41,162 nt of DNA, from IMG/VR virus record IMGVR_UViG_3300032053_000175, positions 1 through 41,162 of that record; one strand, 5' to 3'. The DNA is from a virus. How positions within the stretch are numbered: the first letter of the stretch is position 1; each line of letters starts with the position of its first letter. Positions 31,545 to 39,534 of the stretch are shown here, piece after piece. The translations under genes were made by a program, and so were the position numbers. The notes under the pieces were generated by a model that saw only the letters and a program-made list of their open reading frames with translations, was not told where the DNA came from and did not search any database.

Positions 31545-32281
31545 CCATACTAATGGATAACCACGAACCACTGGAAATCAAGCTACTGATGGAACAGTCT
31601 GAGCCAGTAGTAATACCACAGCCTGGATTAAACAGTCAGGGATTTGCCGACTATATGTGGTTCTGCTGTGATGGACATAGGATACAGGTAGAAAGGAAAC
31701 AAACTGGGGAGATACTTGGTGGCATGGACCAGGTTGAGGAACAGTTACGGAGGGAAATGGACAATGGCGTGGAGGAGACTATCCTACTGATTGAGGGGAT
31801 TTTTGAACCAATAGCCGGACTAAAGATAGCTACACAGGACTGGCACAAAGCACATGGTAAACATAATGTGATGGTGCCTGGACGTTCCTACAATGTTAGT
31901 TATACTGGACTGCAGGCGTGGCTGAATCAACTGGATAAGGCTGGGGTTACCATTGTCCAGACATTTGACTACACGGCTACGGCCATGACCTTGATAGCAC
32001 TATATCAAAATGCCCAGAAGGAGGAACACAGAACTCTCAAAAGGTATATTAAGGACAGAATCCACATCGAGACCTATAACCCACACGTAATAACTTTGAT
32101 GGGGATTAAGAATGGAGGAGTCGGTGAAGAAGTAGGCAAGGCATTGATTGAAAGGTATGGGACAGCATGGTATACATTAAATCAGGAGGTGGAGGATTTA
32201 GCCGAGACAATAGTTGGGACAAAGAGGTTGGGACCACTCAGGGCAAAGAAATTATTAAAGGCAATAGGGAGGAACGTATGA
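31541..32281 (+). CDS. ERCC4-type nuclease with helix-hairpin-helix motifs
   Basis: 246 residues from a GTG that overlaps the previous stop; an ATG five codons on is possible. The XPF/MUS81 core is visible: D37-Y (ADYMW), then V50-E51-R52-K53, the catalytic ERK motif. The C-terminus has two helix-hairpin-helix elements (LMGIKNGGVGEEVGKALI and VGTKRLGPLRAKKLL). This is the architecture of enzymes that cut branched DNA. It may resolve recombination junctions or trim replication forks. Confidence 0.85.
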   Translation: MTILMDNHEPLEIKLLMEQSEPVVIPQPGLNSQGFADYMWFCCDGHRIQVERKQTGEILGGMDQVEEQLRREMDNGVEETILLIEGIFEPIAGLKIATQDWHKAHGKHNVMVPGRSYNVSYTGLQAWLNQLDKAGVTIVQTFDYTATAMTLIALYQNAQKEEHRTLKRYIKDRIHIETYNPHVITLMGIKNGGVGEEVGKALIERYGTAWYTLNQEVEDLAETIVGTKRLGPLRAKKLLKAIGRNV

Positions 32282-32523
32282 AGCTGTGGATAAGACAAAC
32301 CTCACAGACGCAAACCAGACTGGATGGTTTTGTTATACCATACAAAACTAGGAAAGTTGAAATGCTACGGGCATTACAAAAGCTATCAGAGCGTAGGAAA
32401 TACGCCATAGTGGGTAAACCTAAATTCTCCAGACAATTAAACCAAAGCACGGAATTAGGTATTGTGGATATTTATTGGGTTGAAGCTGAGGCAGCACCTA
32501 AGGAGGCAGCTAATGACGGATAA
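32278..32523 (+). CDS. Small hypothetical protein
   Basis: 81 residues from ATG 32278, with GGAGG 5 bases upstream, overlapping the nuclease stop (ATGA). It contains KLWIRQTSQTQTRLDG, then helices rich in Lys/Arg. C-terminal acidic tail (EAEAAPKEAANDG). No motif recognised. Confidence 0.55.
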   Translation: MKLWIRQTSQTQTRLDGFVIPYKTRKVEMLRALQKLSERRKYAIVGKPKFSRQLNQSTELGIVDIYWVEAEAAPKEAANDG

Positions 32524-32743
32524 CCAGCCAAAAGGTAGCAAATTCCACATTGGGCAACAGACCATGACCAACTTCTTCTGGGTTATGATTAGAGCCTATA
32601 GGTATTACAATAAAGGCACAGACCCAGAGGCTTTAGTCATGCCGGATATTAAGGAAGTGAATGGAGTGAAGATTGAGTACCCAAAAGAGGACACAAAAGC
32701 GGGAGTGGACACCAAGCCCAGAACTGGTAAAACAGGTAAGTGA
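32513..32743 (+). CDS. Small hypothetical protein
   Basis: 76 residues from ATG 32513, with GGAGG 6 bases upstream. The start text is MTDNQPKGSKFHIGQQTMTN and the tail is Lys/Thr-rich. The aromatic middle FFWVMIRAYRYYN may be a helix. Overlaps its upstream neighbour by 11 bases. Unknown. Confidence 0.5.
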   Translation: MTDNQPKGSKFHIGQQTMTNFFWVMIRAYRYYNKGTDPEALVMPDIKEVNGVKIEYPKEDTKAGVDTKPRTGKTGK

Positions 32744-32927
32744 GACTGTAAAGGATTTGGCCAATGCTAAGGGATATGTGAGTTATCCTGGCTACTATGA
32801 GGTGAAGTTGGTACTACAAGCTCTGTACCTGATAACTACAGCTATGGAGGTAATGAATGAACCTAAACGATGTGGGAAAAGAGCTACCAATGAAGGTGAT
32901 TATGTCAGTAAAAGCTCCGAACGGTAA
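32673..32927 (+). CDS. Small hypothetical protein in overlapping frame
   Basis: 84 residues from a TTG start with GGAG 6 bases upstream, in another frame over the last 71 bases of the preceding gene. The central helix (ETVKDLANAKGYVSYPGYYE) and KLVLQALYLITTAMEV are good protein-like stretches. It ends inside the next gene. Its reading is less certain than its neighbours. Confidence 0.45.
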   Translation: MSTQKRTQKREWTPSPELVKQVSETVKDLANAKGYVSYPGYYEVKLVLQALYLITTAMEVMNEPKRCGKRATNEGDYVSKSSER

Positions 32928-33033
32928 GCTCCTATTCCTATTTGAACGGCAGGATGGCAAACTAACTCAAACAGAGATTGGTAGGAATATCCAGCAACTA
33001 AAGATATTTATGAAGGCACACAAGGATGACTAA
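32857..33033 (+). CDS. 58-residue protein
   Basis: ATG at 32857 with GGAGG 6 bases upstream. Text MNLNDVGKELPMKVIMSVKA, then PNGKLLFLFERQDGKL and a basic helix ending AHKDD. It has a good ribosome site and a compact alpha/beta pattern. It overlaps the methyltransferase start by 8 bases. No family recognised. Confidence 0.6.
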   Translation: MNLNDVGKELPMKVIMSVKAPNGKLLFLFERQDGKLTQTEIGRNIQQLKIFMKAHKDD

Positions 33034-33823
33034 ACTATTCGCACCTGAATTTAACCGTGGTGAGAATGGATGGATAATCCTTCCAGACGATGTTTCATGG
33101 AGGAAGTCACTATTCCCAACGATGGTTATGAAACACCTAGCAAAGATGCAACTATACTTGGAGAAATCCATCATAGAATATGTGTCGGAGTGTGGCGATG
33201 TGGTTCTTGACCCTATGGCTGGGACAGGCACAGTAATGTTAGCTGCTGTTATGGGCAGGCCTACCATCTGTATCGAGATTGAAGGTATGTACCATAAAAT
33301 CCAATGTGAGGTACTCAATCATTTGAGACAGCACAACCCTGATATGGCAAATGTTTCACTGATTAATGGTAATTGTAAGGTAGTCCTGCCTATACAGTGC
33401 AACCATATTATTTTCAGCCCTCCTTATGCAGCAGCGTTCAAACCTAGCAAAAAGCTGTCCAAGATAGTGGCAGACAAGTATAGGGTGAACGAGGACGAAT
33501 ACACCGAGTATGCAAGGACTACAGGCAATGTGGGTCTAATGAATACCTTTCTTTACAATATGGAGATGGAAAAGGTCTACAAGTTGTGCTATAAGTCTTT
33601 GCAACCTGGTGGCACCTTGACTATAGTTACCAAGGATATAATTGAGAATGGTAAAAGGGTACTGCTGACTAAGTGGATTCAAAGCGTATGTGAACAGACT
33701 GGGTTTGTGTTGCAGGACTGGTTCAAGACTGAGCAGTTGGGTGGACCTTGGCAGGATATTAGAAGAAGCAAAGGGCTTGAGACGGTGAATGATGAGGATA
33801 TAACTATTTGGAGGAAGAAATGA
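33026..33823 (+). CDS. DNA methyltransferase, SPPY (N4-cytosine or N6-adenine) type
   Basis: 265 residues. S-adenosylmethionine motif D62-P-M-A-G-T-G68 and catalytic S131-P-P-Y134 identify an amino-group DNA methyltransferase. Serine at the first position is more common in m4C enzymes. There is no restriction partner beside it, so it probably marks phage DNA against host restriction. The GAAGG site is at 9 bases. The stop overlaps the next ATG. Confidence 0.85.
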   Translation: MTKLFAPEFNRGENGWIILPDDVSWRKSLFPTMVMKHLAKMQLYLEKSIIEYVSECGDVVLDPMAGTGTVMLAAVMGRPTICIEIEGMYHKIQCEVLNHLRQHNPDMANVSLINGNCKVVLPIQCNHIIFSPPYAAAFKPSKKLSKIVADKYRVNEDEYTEYARTTGNVGLMNTFLYNMEMEKVYKLCYKSLQPGGTLTIVTKDIIENGKRVLLTKWIQSVCEQTGFVLQDWFKTEQLGGPWQDIRRSKGLETVNDEDITIWRKK

Positions 33824-34101
33824 TTTGTACTTGCGGAATAGTTATAAACACCTACAATAGCTACAGCAAGGGAGTAACCAAAATTCTATGCTCATGTGGT
33901 AGTGTATATTATTGGAATGACAAAAGTAAATCCTATGAACTAGGTGAAACTACCTACAACAGAGTCAATCGTGTTGTTACTGCAATGCTGGATACCTACA
34001 AAGGTGTAAGTATAAGTGAAAATGAATACGTCAACCTAACATATAATACCATGAAGCAGTTGGTGGATATTATAGGAAATATAGACCGAAGGAAAGAATA
34101 G
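33820..34101 (+). CDS. Small zinc-knuckle protein
   Basis: 93 residues from ATG 33820 (GGAGG 5 bases upstream), overlapping the methyltransferase stop. C3-x-C5 and C24-x-C26 pair into a four-cysteine knuckle. The remainder is helical (YNRVNRVVTAMLDTY). It ends 2 bases before the DNA polymerase start. Perhaps a polymerase-linked accessory. Unproven. Confidence 0.6.
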   Translation: MICTCGIVINTYNSYSKGVTKILCSCGSVYYWNDKSKSYELGETTYNRVNRVVTAMLDTYKGVSISENEYVNLTYNTMKQLVDIIGNIDRRKE

Positions 34102-34103
34102 TA

Positions 34104-35822
34104 ATGTACTTTGTCCATGACCCTAACTCCCTCAGTTATTATCTAGGTGATGTGGAGCCTACGACAGGATTTGCCAAGGCACTGTTAGAGCAATCATACC
34201 CAGTCGTGGCTGTGGATACTGAAACCATCAGCCTCAAGGAGAGAGTGCCAATCGGTGTAGGTATAGCATTATCACCAACCATTGCTTTTTACTTCCAGCT
34301 ATTCCCTACCCAATCACCGTCAATTCCGTGGCGTTTGCTAAAGAATCCAGCCATCACTAAGGTATACCACAATAGCCTCTTCGATGAGGATGTTCTCCGT
34401 GAATATGATATTGACTACACCAATGTGCTGGACACTAATATTATGGCTAGGTTACTGTGCCACAAATTCACTGGTCTGCTTGAACTTTCGTGGCTACACC
34501 AGATGGAAGTGCATGATGTTAAGGAGTATATACCGAAGGGTGGGACAATGCTGGACGTGGAGCAGACTACGGTAGCTAGGAAATGCTGTCAGGATGCGAT
34601 GGCTACATTCAGGCTGAACCAAATCATGTATCCATCTATTGATAAGGACTACTTGGCTGTGGAAATGAAGATAATCCCAATCTGTATTGAAATGAGCCAT
34701 AGAGGGGTAGCCATTGACCAGGCATACAGGGCCGAGGTAGAGATTCTATTGCAGGAGCAGACGGATTTCTATCTTAACCTATGCACGGAGATGGGGTTTA
34801 ATCCAGGCTCACCTCAACAAGTGGCTTACACACTGGCTAAGCGTGGTGCATATTCGGTATTTACCAAGTTACCATTCACTAGAGGCTACGGCAAGAGGAG
34901 TCTATCAACTGGTAAAGAAACATTGGTAAAGATGGATGACCCCATGGCTAATATAGTGCTGGAGTATCGGGGTTATTCCAAACTCCTCTCTACCTATATC
35001 AAGCCTTGGGCTACGGCAGAAAGAGCATATACCAGATTCCACTTAGATGCAATTACTGGCCGACCATCTTCTACTTCGGGTGGTAATCCTGAGGAGTTCA
35101 GGAATATGCAGAACATACCAGGAAAGTTCAGGAAGGATGGAACTGAGTATCCTTGCAACTGTAGAGGTATATTGCTGCCGGATAATGGAGTATGGACCGA
35201 TGTGGACTGGGAACAGCTTGAGCCGAGAGTCCTTGCATACTTATCCGGTGATAAGGAAATGCAGTACATATTTAGTCAGCCTAAGTACCTACCAGATGGA
35301 AGTAGAAATGAGGCTGGTGACATACACTTACAGGTGGCACAGTTCCTAGACATACCCAGGCGACTAGGTAAACTGGTAAACTTGGCTATGACCTATGGTG
35401 CCACTGATGAAACATTGATGGAACAGTCAGGCATTAAGTCCATCTCTAGGGTGAAACAACTCAAGGATATGTGGGGCAGGAAATTTCCACAGGCTTGGGA
35501 CTGGATTCAGTCCAGACAATATGATGCCTTGAGGACAGGTGTGGCTAAGACTGTGTTTGGACGGAGTATTAGATTGCCGACTGAGGATGAGGAAAGTGCT
35601 GATGGTATCAAGCGCAAGGCTATTGACTACCCGTGTCAAGGAAGTGCAGCCGAGATATTGAAGCGTGGATTGATTAAGCTACAGGGACAGGACCTAGCCT
35701 TGCAGGTACATGACGAAATGCTGGTTGATGGGTTCATTCCAGCTTATGTGTTCGAAGGGTTGGAGGACATAGCGCCGTTTGGAACTCCTGTTGAGGTCAA
35801 GTATTTGGAGCGTTGGGAATGA
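34104..35822 (+). CDS. polA: DNA polymerase, family A, with 3'-5' exonuclease domain
   Basis: 572 residues. Exonuclease: D38-T-E40 (motif I), N90...D94 (motif II), D164 (motif III; the usual Tyr four residues before is Lys160). Polymerase: motif A D368-W-E-Q-L-E-P-R, motif B R419-R-L-G-K423-L-V-N-L427-A-M-T-Y431-G, motif C H536-D-E538. L427 matches E. coli Pol I residue 762. It lacks the 5'-nuclease domain and is about the normal length for phage enzymes. It copies the phage genome. Confidence 0.95.
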   Translation: MYFVHDPNSLSYYLGDVEPTTGFAKALLEQSYPVVAVDTETISLKERVPIGVGIALSPTIAFYFQLFPTQSPSIPWRLLKNPAITKVYHNSLFDEDVLREYDIDYTNVLDTNIMARLLCHKFTGLLELSWLHQMEVHDVKEYIPKGGTMLDVEQTTVARKCCQDAMATFRLNQIMYPSIDKDYLAVEMKIIPICIEMSHRGVAIDQAYRAEVEILLQEQTDFYLNLCTEMGFNPGSPQQVAYTLAKRGAYSVFTKLPFTRGYGKRSLSTGKETLVKMDDPMANIVLEYRGYSKLLSTYIKPWATAERAYTRFHLDAITGRPSSTSGGNPEEFRNMQNIPGKFRKDGTEYPCNCRGILLPDNGVWTDVDWEQLEPRVLAYLSGDKEMQYIFSQPKYLPDGSRNEAGDIHLQVAQFLDIPRRLGKLVNLAMTYGATDETLMEQSGIKSISRVKQLKDMWGRKFPQAWDWIQSRQYDALRTGVAKTVFGRSIRLPTEDEESADGIKRKAIDYPCQGSAAEILKRGLIKLQGQDLALQVHDEMLVDGFIPAYVFEGLEDIAPFGTPVEVKYLERWE

Positions 35823-36028
35823 GAGGACCATATTATAAGGATTTTGTACATTCCCTAAAGAAACAATATAACTGGACGTGTTCCAAGTGTGGCTATAAGG
35901 CACATCCAAAGGATAGGTGCAATATATTAGTACACCACAAAGACAGTAACCCATCCAATAACCATCCGGATAATTTGGAGGTAATATGCGATAATTGCCA
36001 TGCAAAAATTCATGGATGGAAAAAGTGA
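35819..36028 (+). CDS. Small HNH endonuclease
   Basis: 69 residues from ATG 35819, which overlaps the polymerase stop (ATGA); GGAG lies 8 bases upstream. C21-x-x-C24, H39-H40 (LVHHKDSNP), N52 and C57-x-x-C60-H61 plus H65 give the complete HNH core. It may be a free-standing homing-type nuclease beside polymerase or a helper for DNA repair. It ends 10 bases before the next gene. Confidence 0.85.
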   Translation: MRGPYYKDFVHSLKKQYNWTCSKCGYKAHPKDRCNILVHHKDSNPSNNHPDNLEVICDNCHAKIHGWKK

Positions 36029-36038
36029 AGGAGTGAAG

Positions 36039-36302
36039 ATGGAAAAGGATACATTTGATAATCTGGTTCAAACTGAGAGGCTAAGGCAGGACTACAAATG
36101 GGTAGAGCAGAACCACGACCCATTTATTTGGCTGGCGATTCTTGGTGAGGAGTATGGTGAGTTGCAAAAGGCTGTATTGGAGAAGCACTTTTGCGAGTTG
36201 TACCCAATTAGCCAAAGCGAAAAGGTTGAAGTAGAGTTGATACACGTGGCAGCTGTTGCCAAAGCCATGTATGAATCTGGTAAGCGTAATGGTTGGCTGT
36301 GA
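36039..36302 (+). CDS. MazG-like nucleotide pyrophosphohydrolase
   Basis: 87 residues from ATG 36039, with AAGGAG 5 bases upstream. It has the MazG signature EEYGEL within LAILGEEYGELQKAV, followed by EVELIHVAAVAKAM, where E-E-x-x-E and a later acidic/His residue bind Mg. Phage MazG enzymes remove nucleotides such as (p)ppGpp-related or altered NTPs. It is the last early gene, just before the convergent terminator. Confidence 0.8.
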   Translation: MEKDTFDNLVQTERLRQDYKWVEQNHDPFIWLAILGEEYGELQKAVLEKHFCELYPISQSEKVEVELIHVAAVAKAMYESGKRNGWL

Positions 36303-36342
36303 AATAAAGGGAGCAGAGGTTGGCAACTGTTCCTCTACTCCC
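36302..36342 (-). terminator. Terminator of the leftward late arm
   Basis: Arms GGGAG-c-AGAGG (36309-36319) and CCTCT-a-CTCCC (36332-36342) make an 11-position stem with one mismatch. On the minus strand it is followed by TTTATTT (36308-36302). It ends late transcripts and may also slow early transcripts from the left, though the plus strand lacks a T-run. Confidence 0.8.
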
Positions 36343-36395
36343 TACAGCCAGAGAGATTACCGCAAATAACTTACTTGCCCGGCTCTCCTAACTGC

Positions 36396-38006
36396 CTATG
36401 CTGGTTGCCTAGTAGGTATACTCGATGTTCTACGTCTGGACTCAGCCTTGTTCCTCAGGATTGCATGAAACTCATTCAACCTATTTATGGCCTCTGTCCT
36501 GAATCTGTCAGCCAGCACTAGATTACCATTCACAGCCTCAGCCCTCATCTGTGCCTCATTGATAAATCCATTAGCTATCTGGGTGTACCCACCAGATTGG
36601 TCAATATAGGTTCTGAGATTAGCCAGTCTTGTGGTTGCCTCACCAACTAACCCTGCGAATATTTCCAATGAGCTTCGGGCATAATCGGCGTAGTTCTCAG
36701 CTACCCTGGCACCTACATTCACAGCATCAATTTTATCATCACCATCAATAAGGTAATCATGTGCTGATGGAGGGGTTGAAACATGGGTTAGGTATGTGCT
36801 GGACTTATCCAAAACTGCACTTATGGCAGTCCTCAAACTAGCCGCATCACCTGTTATACCATACAATGTACCGGCGGCATCTGCCTGAACACTACTGACA
36901 AGGTTATTATTAAGGTACTTGATGGCATTGGTAAGTGCTGAGCCAAGACTGGTTAGGGCTGTACCTGCTGCCTGTTCATATTGCTGAGCCTCGGTCAATA
37001 GTACATAGCCACCAGCACCAATGGCGACCACTTCATCCAGGACTGAGGGGTAACTACCTGGAGCAGCCTCGCCTGGAGGCATATGCAGCCTTTCGTACCA
37101 AATAGCCAGGTGCTCGCTATCCACCAGTTCTTCTTGGGATTGCCCTGCCACCTTCGAGGCTACGTACATGAAGTCACCAACAATATTAAAGGATACAAAC
37201 TGCTGTGGATAGACATCTGCTGGGTACTGAACCTTTGTAATCTTGGTAACCACAGGCAACAATGCACTAATATTGATACCTAGCCTGGACTTGGTATAAT
37301 CAACTAGGATGGACTGTGCTGTGGTCATGGAGCCACCAGCAATAGGCTTGATTCTACCATTGGTGTAGTCCATGAGATAATCTGTACCTCTAGTATAGGT
37401 GATTGTGCCACCAGAATTGGTAACTGTCTCAGTCTCAGGTCTGATGGGTCTATAGGCCAGCCTTGACCAGGCATTGGTAGTGAATAGTCCGTAGCCTACG
37501 GAGGCTGTATCCCCAGCATGAGAGCCATAGTCTTGGTCCAGCTCCACTTCATAGACATACTTGAATTCCTGCTTGCCAACCAGAGTTTTGCTGTAACCTC
37601 GGGCATAATACAATGTTTCTTCTTGGTAATTGCCATCAGCATCCACACCTCTGATAATGAAGGCAGCCTGGTAAGTACTATTGTCGGCATCGGTAATAGT
37701 GATGGTCAAAGGTCTAGCCACATCAGGTTGTCCAGCTATGGTCAACAGCCCACCTGCTGCCACATCAATGGACTGGGCACTAACAATGGCTGTGAGGTTG
37801 GTAGTAGCGGGTAAGGTCACAGCCTCATCAGTAACCGTAAAGCTCAGTGTTTCCTCATGCACTTTTTCCCATGGAAAGTACCTACTTAGGTCATTGACTG
37901 CCCTTTCCACTGCCCTGTTCATTTCAGCTATGGACATTTCAGTACCAACTGTAACCTTCAAATCAGTGGCAAGGGCTGCTCTATAGCCTTGTAAATCCCA
38001 ACCCAT
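36396..38006 (-). CDS. Head-tail adaptor/neck-like protein with long C-terminal helix region
   Basis: 536 residues with GGAGG 7 bases before ATG. The start MGWDLQGYRAALATDLKVTV, then IAEMNRAVERAVNDLSRYFP, is like the N-terminal helices of phage head-to-tail connector (gp6/adaptor) proteins. A beta-rich middle (YRPIRPETETVTNSGG) and an Ala-rich helical C-terminus (LTNAIKYLNNNLVSSVQ, GEATTRLANLRTY) follow. It is the last late gene. Larger than plain adaptors, so it may add a tail-sheath-like or fibre-joining module. Confidence 0.65.
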   Translation of the reverse strand: MGWDLQGYRAALATDLKVTVGTEMSIAEMNRAVERAVNDLSRYFPWEKVHEETLSFTVTDEAVTLPATTNLTAIVSAQSIDVAAGGLLTIAGQPDVARPLTITITDADNSTYQAAFIIRGVDADGNYQEETLYYARGYSKTLVGKQEFKYVYEVELDQDYGSHAGDTASVGYGLFTTNAWSRLAYRPIRPETETVTNSGGTITYTRGTDYLMDYTNGRIKPIAGGSMTTAQSILVDYTKSRLGINISALLPVVTKITKVQYPADVYPQQFVSFNIVGDFMYVASKVAGQSQEELVDSEHLAIWYERLHMPPGEAAPGSYPSVLDEVVAIGAGGYVLLTEAQQYEQAAGTALTSLGSALTNAIKYLNNNLVSSVQADAAGTLYGITGDAASLRTAISAVLDKSSTYLTHVSTPPSAHDYLIDGDDKIDAVNVGARVAENYADYARSSLEIFAGLVGEATTRLANLRTYIDQSGGYTQIANGFINEAQMRAEAVNGNLVLADRFRTEAINRLNEFHAILRNKAESRRRTSSIPTRQPA

Positions 38007-38018
38007 GTTTTGCCTCCT

Positions 38019-38627
38019 TTAACCTAGCGCCAACTCATTCGTAGGAACTGAGAAATAGTGTAGTCCCATACAGACCGTAACAGAGGCCGTTTGACCTACA
38101 CAGGATGCAGAGATGGCCGCTGTCGGTGGGATTATGATTTTGCCATTGACCAGAGCCTCGGTCAAAGAGCCGGGAACGGTAGCAGTAACAGAGGTGGAGT
38201 TCATTCCCCAGGGAAACCAGCCATTGTCATTAACCGAAGCACCATTGTCAAAGATACCTTCAGTACCGGCACTTAGACCACTAGTACTGTTCCTGATGGT
38301 AATGTCGTTGGTTGGTGCGGTCATGCCGATAGGATGGACACACAGCCAGATACCGAATTGTCCGTTAGCGATGCTGACCAGGTTGTGGGCAAACACCCTG
38401 TCAATAACAAAGTTCTTGGCGGTGTTGTTGTAGAAGGTTATGATGGCAGTGGTAGATGGTCTCACAGTTAGACAGGCTACTGCTGAGGTTGCCATAGCTT
38501 GCCAGCCATAGCCTTTTGCCGTCCAGATTACAGAATGTGGCATGGTCTCAAGTATGCCACCCTCCGAAGCCTTTACATAGGCTTCATCCCCAGAATAACT
38601 CTTGGTTGCTTTGATTGGTTTATTCAT
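38019..38627 (-). CDS. Structural protein, unknown
   Basis: 202 residues with AGGAGG 7 bases before ATG. Beta-rich (IIPPTAAISASCVGQTASVT) with Thr/Ser and several Trp near the centre, and the end HYFSVPTNELALG. It appears to be a virion protein between fibre-like and adaptor-like genes. No known domain. Confidence 0.65.
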   Translation of the reverse strand: MNKPIKATKSYSGDEAYVKASEGGILETMPHSVIWTAKGYGWQAMATSAVACLTVRPSTTAIITFYNNTAKNFVIDRVFAHNLVSIANGQFGIWLCVHPIGMTAPTNDITIRNSTSGLSAGTEGIFDNGASVNDNGWFPWGMNSTSVTATVPGSLTEALVNGKIIIPPTAAISASCVGQTASVTVCMGLHYFSVPTNELALG

Positions 38628-38637
38628 TTAACTCCTC

Positions 38638-39534
38638 CTATTTTACTAACGCAGTTGGCGAACCTAAACTGTCAATCTGATAATGGACATCTACCTCTAG
38701 CAGGTAGGCACTCTTGCCATCATAGGTATCTAGTGCATCACTGGACCTCCTCTGTAACTTACAGATAAGCATGGAGGATATGAGTTTATTAACACCATCA
38801 GGATTGCCGTCTATATCAGCGAAGTAGGCAACCCTATGGGCATCAGTTGTGGTTCCACAGGCAGCGGCAATATAGACTGTAGTAGCGGTTGGAAAAGCTA
38901 CGTCTATATTTGCCCAAGAGTAGGTAAGCATCCAGTAAACATCACCACCAGCATTATCCTCTGGTGTGAAATGGACATGGATTGAAATGTCAGTACCCTC
39001 TTTGTAAGTGTGTGGCATTTGCAACTGGAAGAATACGTGTTCCTCATTCCCTTCAATTGCCTGGTCGGAGAAGGCTAGAACCTCACCACTCTTATATGTG
39101 GTCCAGGTAGGTGGTTTAGTTCCAGACAACTTTAGGGAATTTATTGGAGTTCTTAAATCATCATAGGTAATGCCTTTACCTGATAGAAGCAGTTGTCCTG
39201 TCATGGTCCCGCCCTCTTTCTCCAGGAAACGGTCAAGACCATCTTCTACCAACTCTTCAATATCCTCTACATCAACATCTTCCCAATCAAAGTCATCCCA
39301 GCTAAATTCGTCCTCACAAATGGCGTTCATTATACCCTTGAATAAGTTTTTACCTATGGCGATGTCTTCTTCCACATCAACAGGAACACCGGACAATCCA
39401 TCAAGGTTAAATTCATCTGCACCATCTTTCTGATGTTTAGTACCATGCAGAGATATTACCGTGCTTTCTCCGGTACTTAACTGCCTTCGTGGTCGGGGTC
39501 TACCTTGTTCTCTGACCTCTATGAATTTTGGCAT
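38638..39534 (-). CDS. Tail-fibre/receptor-binding-like protein
   Basis: 298 residues from ATG 39534 (MPKFIEVR), overlapping the previous stop; GGGAG lies 8 bases upstream. An upstream TTG could add six codons but is less likely. It has the fibre-joining text HGTKHQKDGADEFNLDGLSG, an acidic helical stretch (DDFDWEDVDVEDIEELVED), and GGTMTGQLLLSGKG. The C-terminal part with IHVHFTPEDNAGGDVYWML and YSWANIDVAFP matches a domain I know from phage receptor-binding proteins. Confidence 0.75.
   Translation of the reverse strand: MPKFIEVREQGRPRPRRQLSTGESTVISLHGTKHQKDGADEFNLDGLSGVPVDVEEDIAIGKNLFKGIMNAICEDEFSWDDFDWEDVDVEDIEELVEDGLDRFLEKEGGTMTGQLLLSGKGITYDDLRTPINSLKLSGTKPPTWTTYKSGEVLAFSDQAIEGNEEHVFFQLQMPHTYKEGTDISIHVHFTPEDNAGGDVYWMLTYSWANIDVAFPTATTVYIAAACGTTTDAHRVAYFADIDGNPDGVNKLISSMLICKLQRRSSDALDTYDGKSAYLLEVDVHYQIDSLGSPTALVK

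Noticed and set aside
36000-36038. Upstream extension of the MazG-like gene
   Set aside because: It overlaps the HNH gene end; ATG 36039 has AAGGAG and begins the family-like text.
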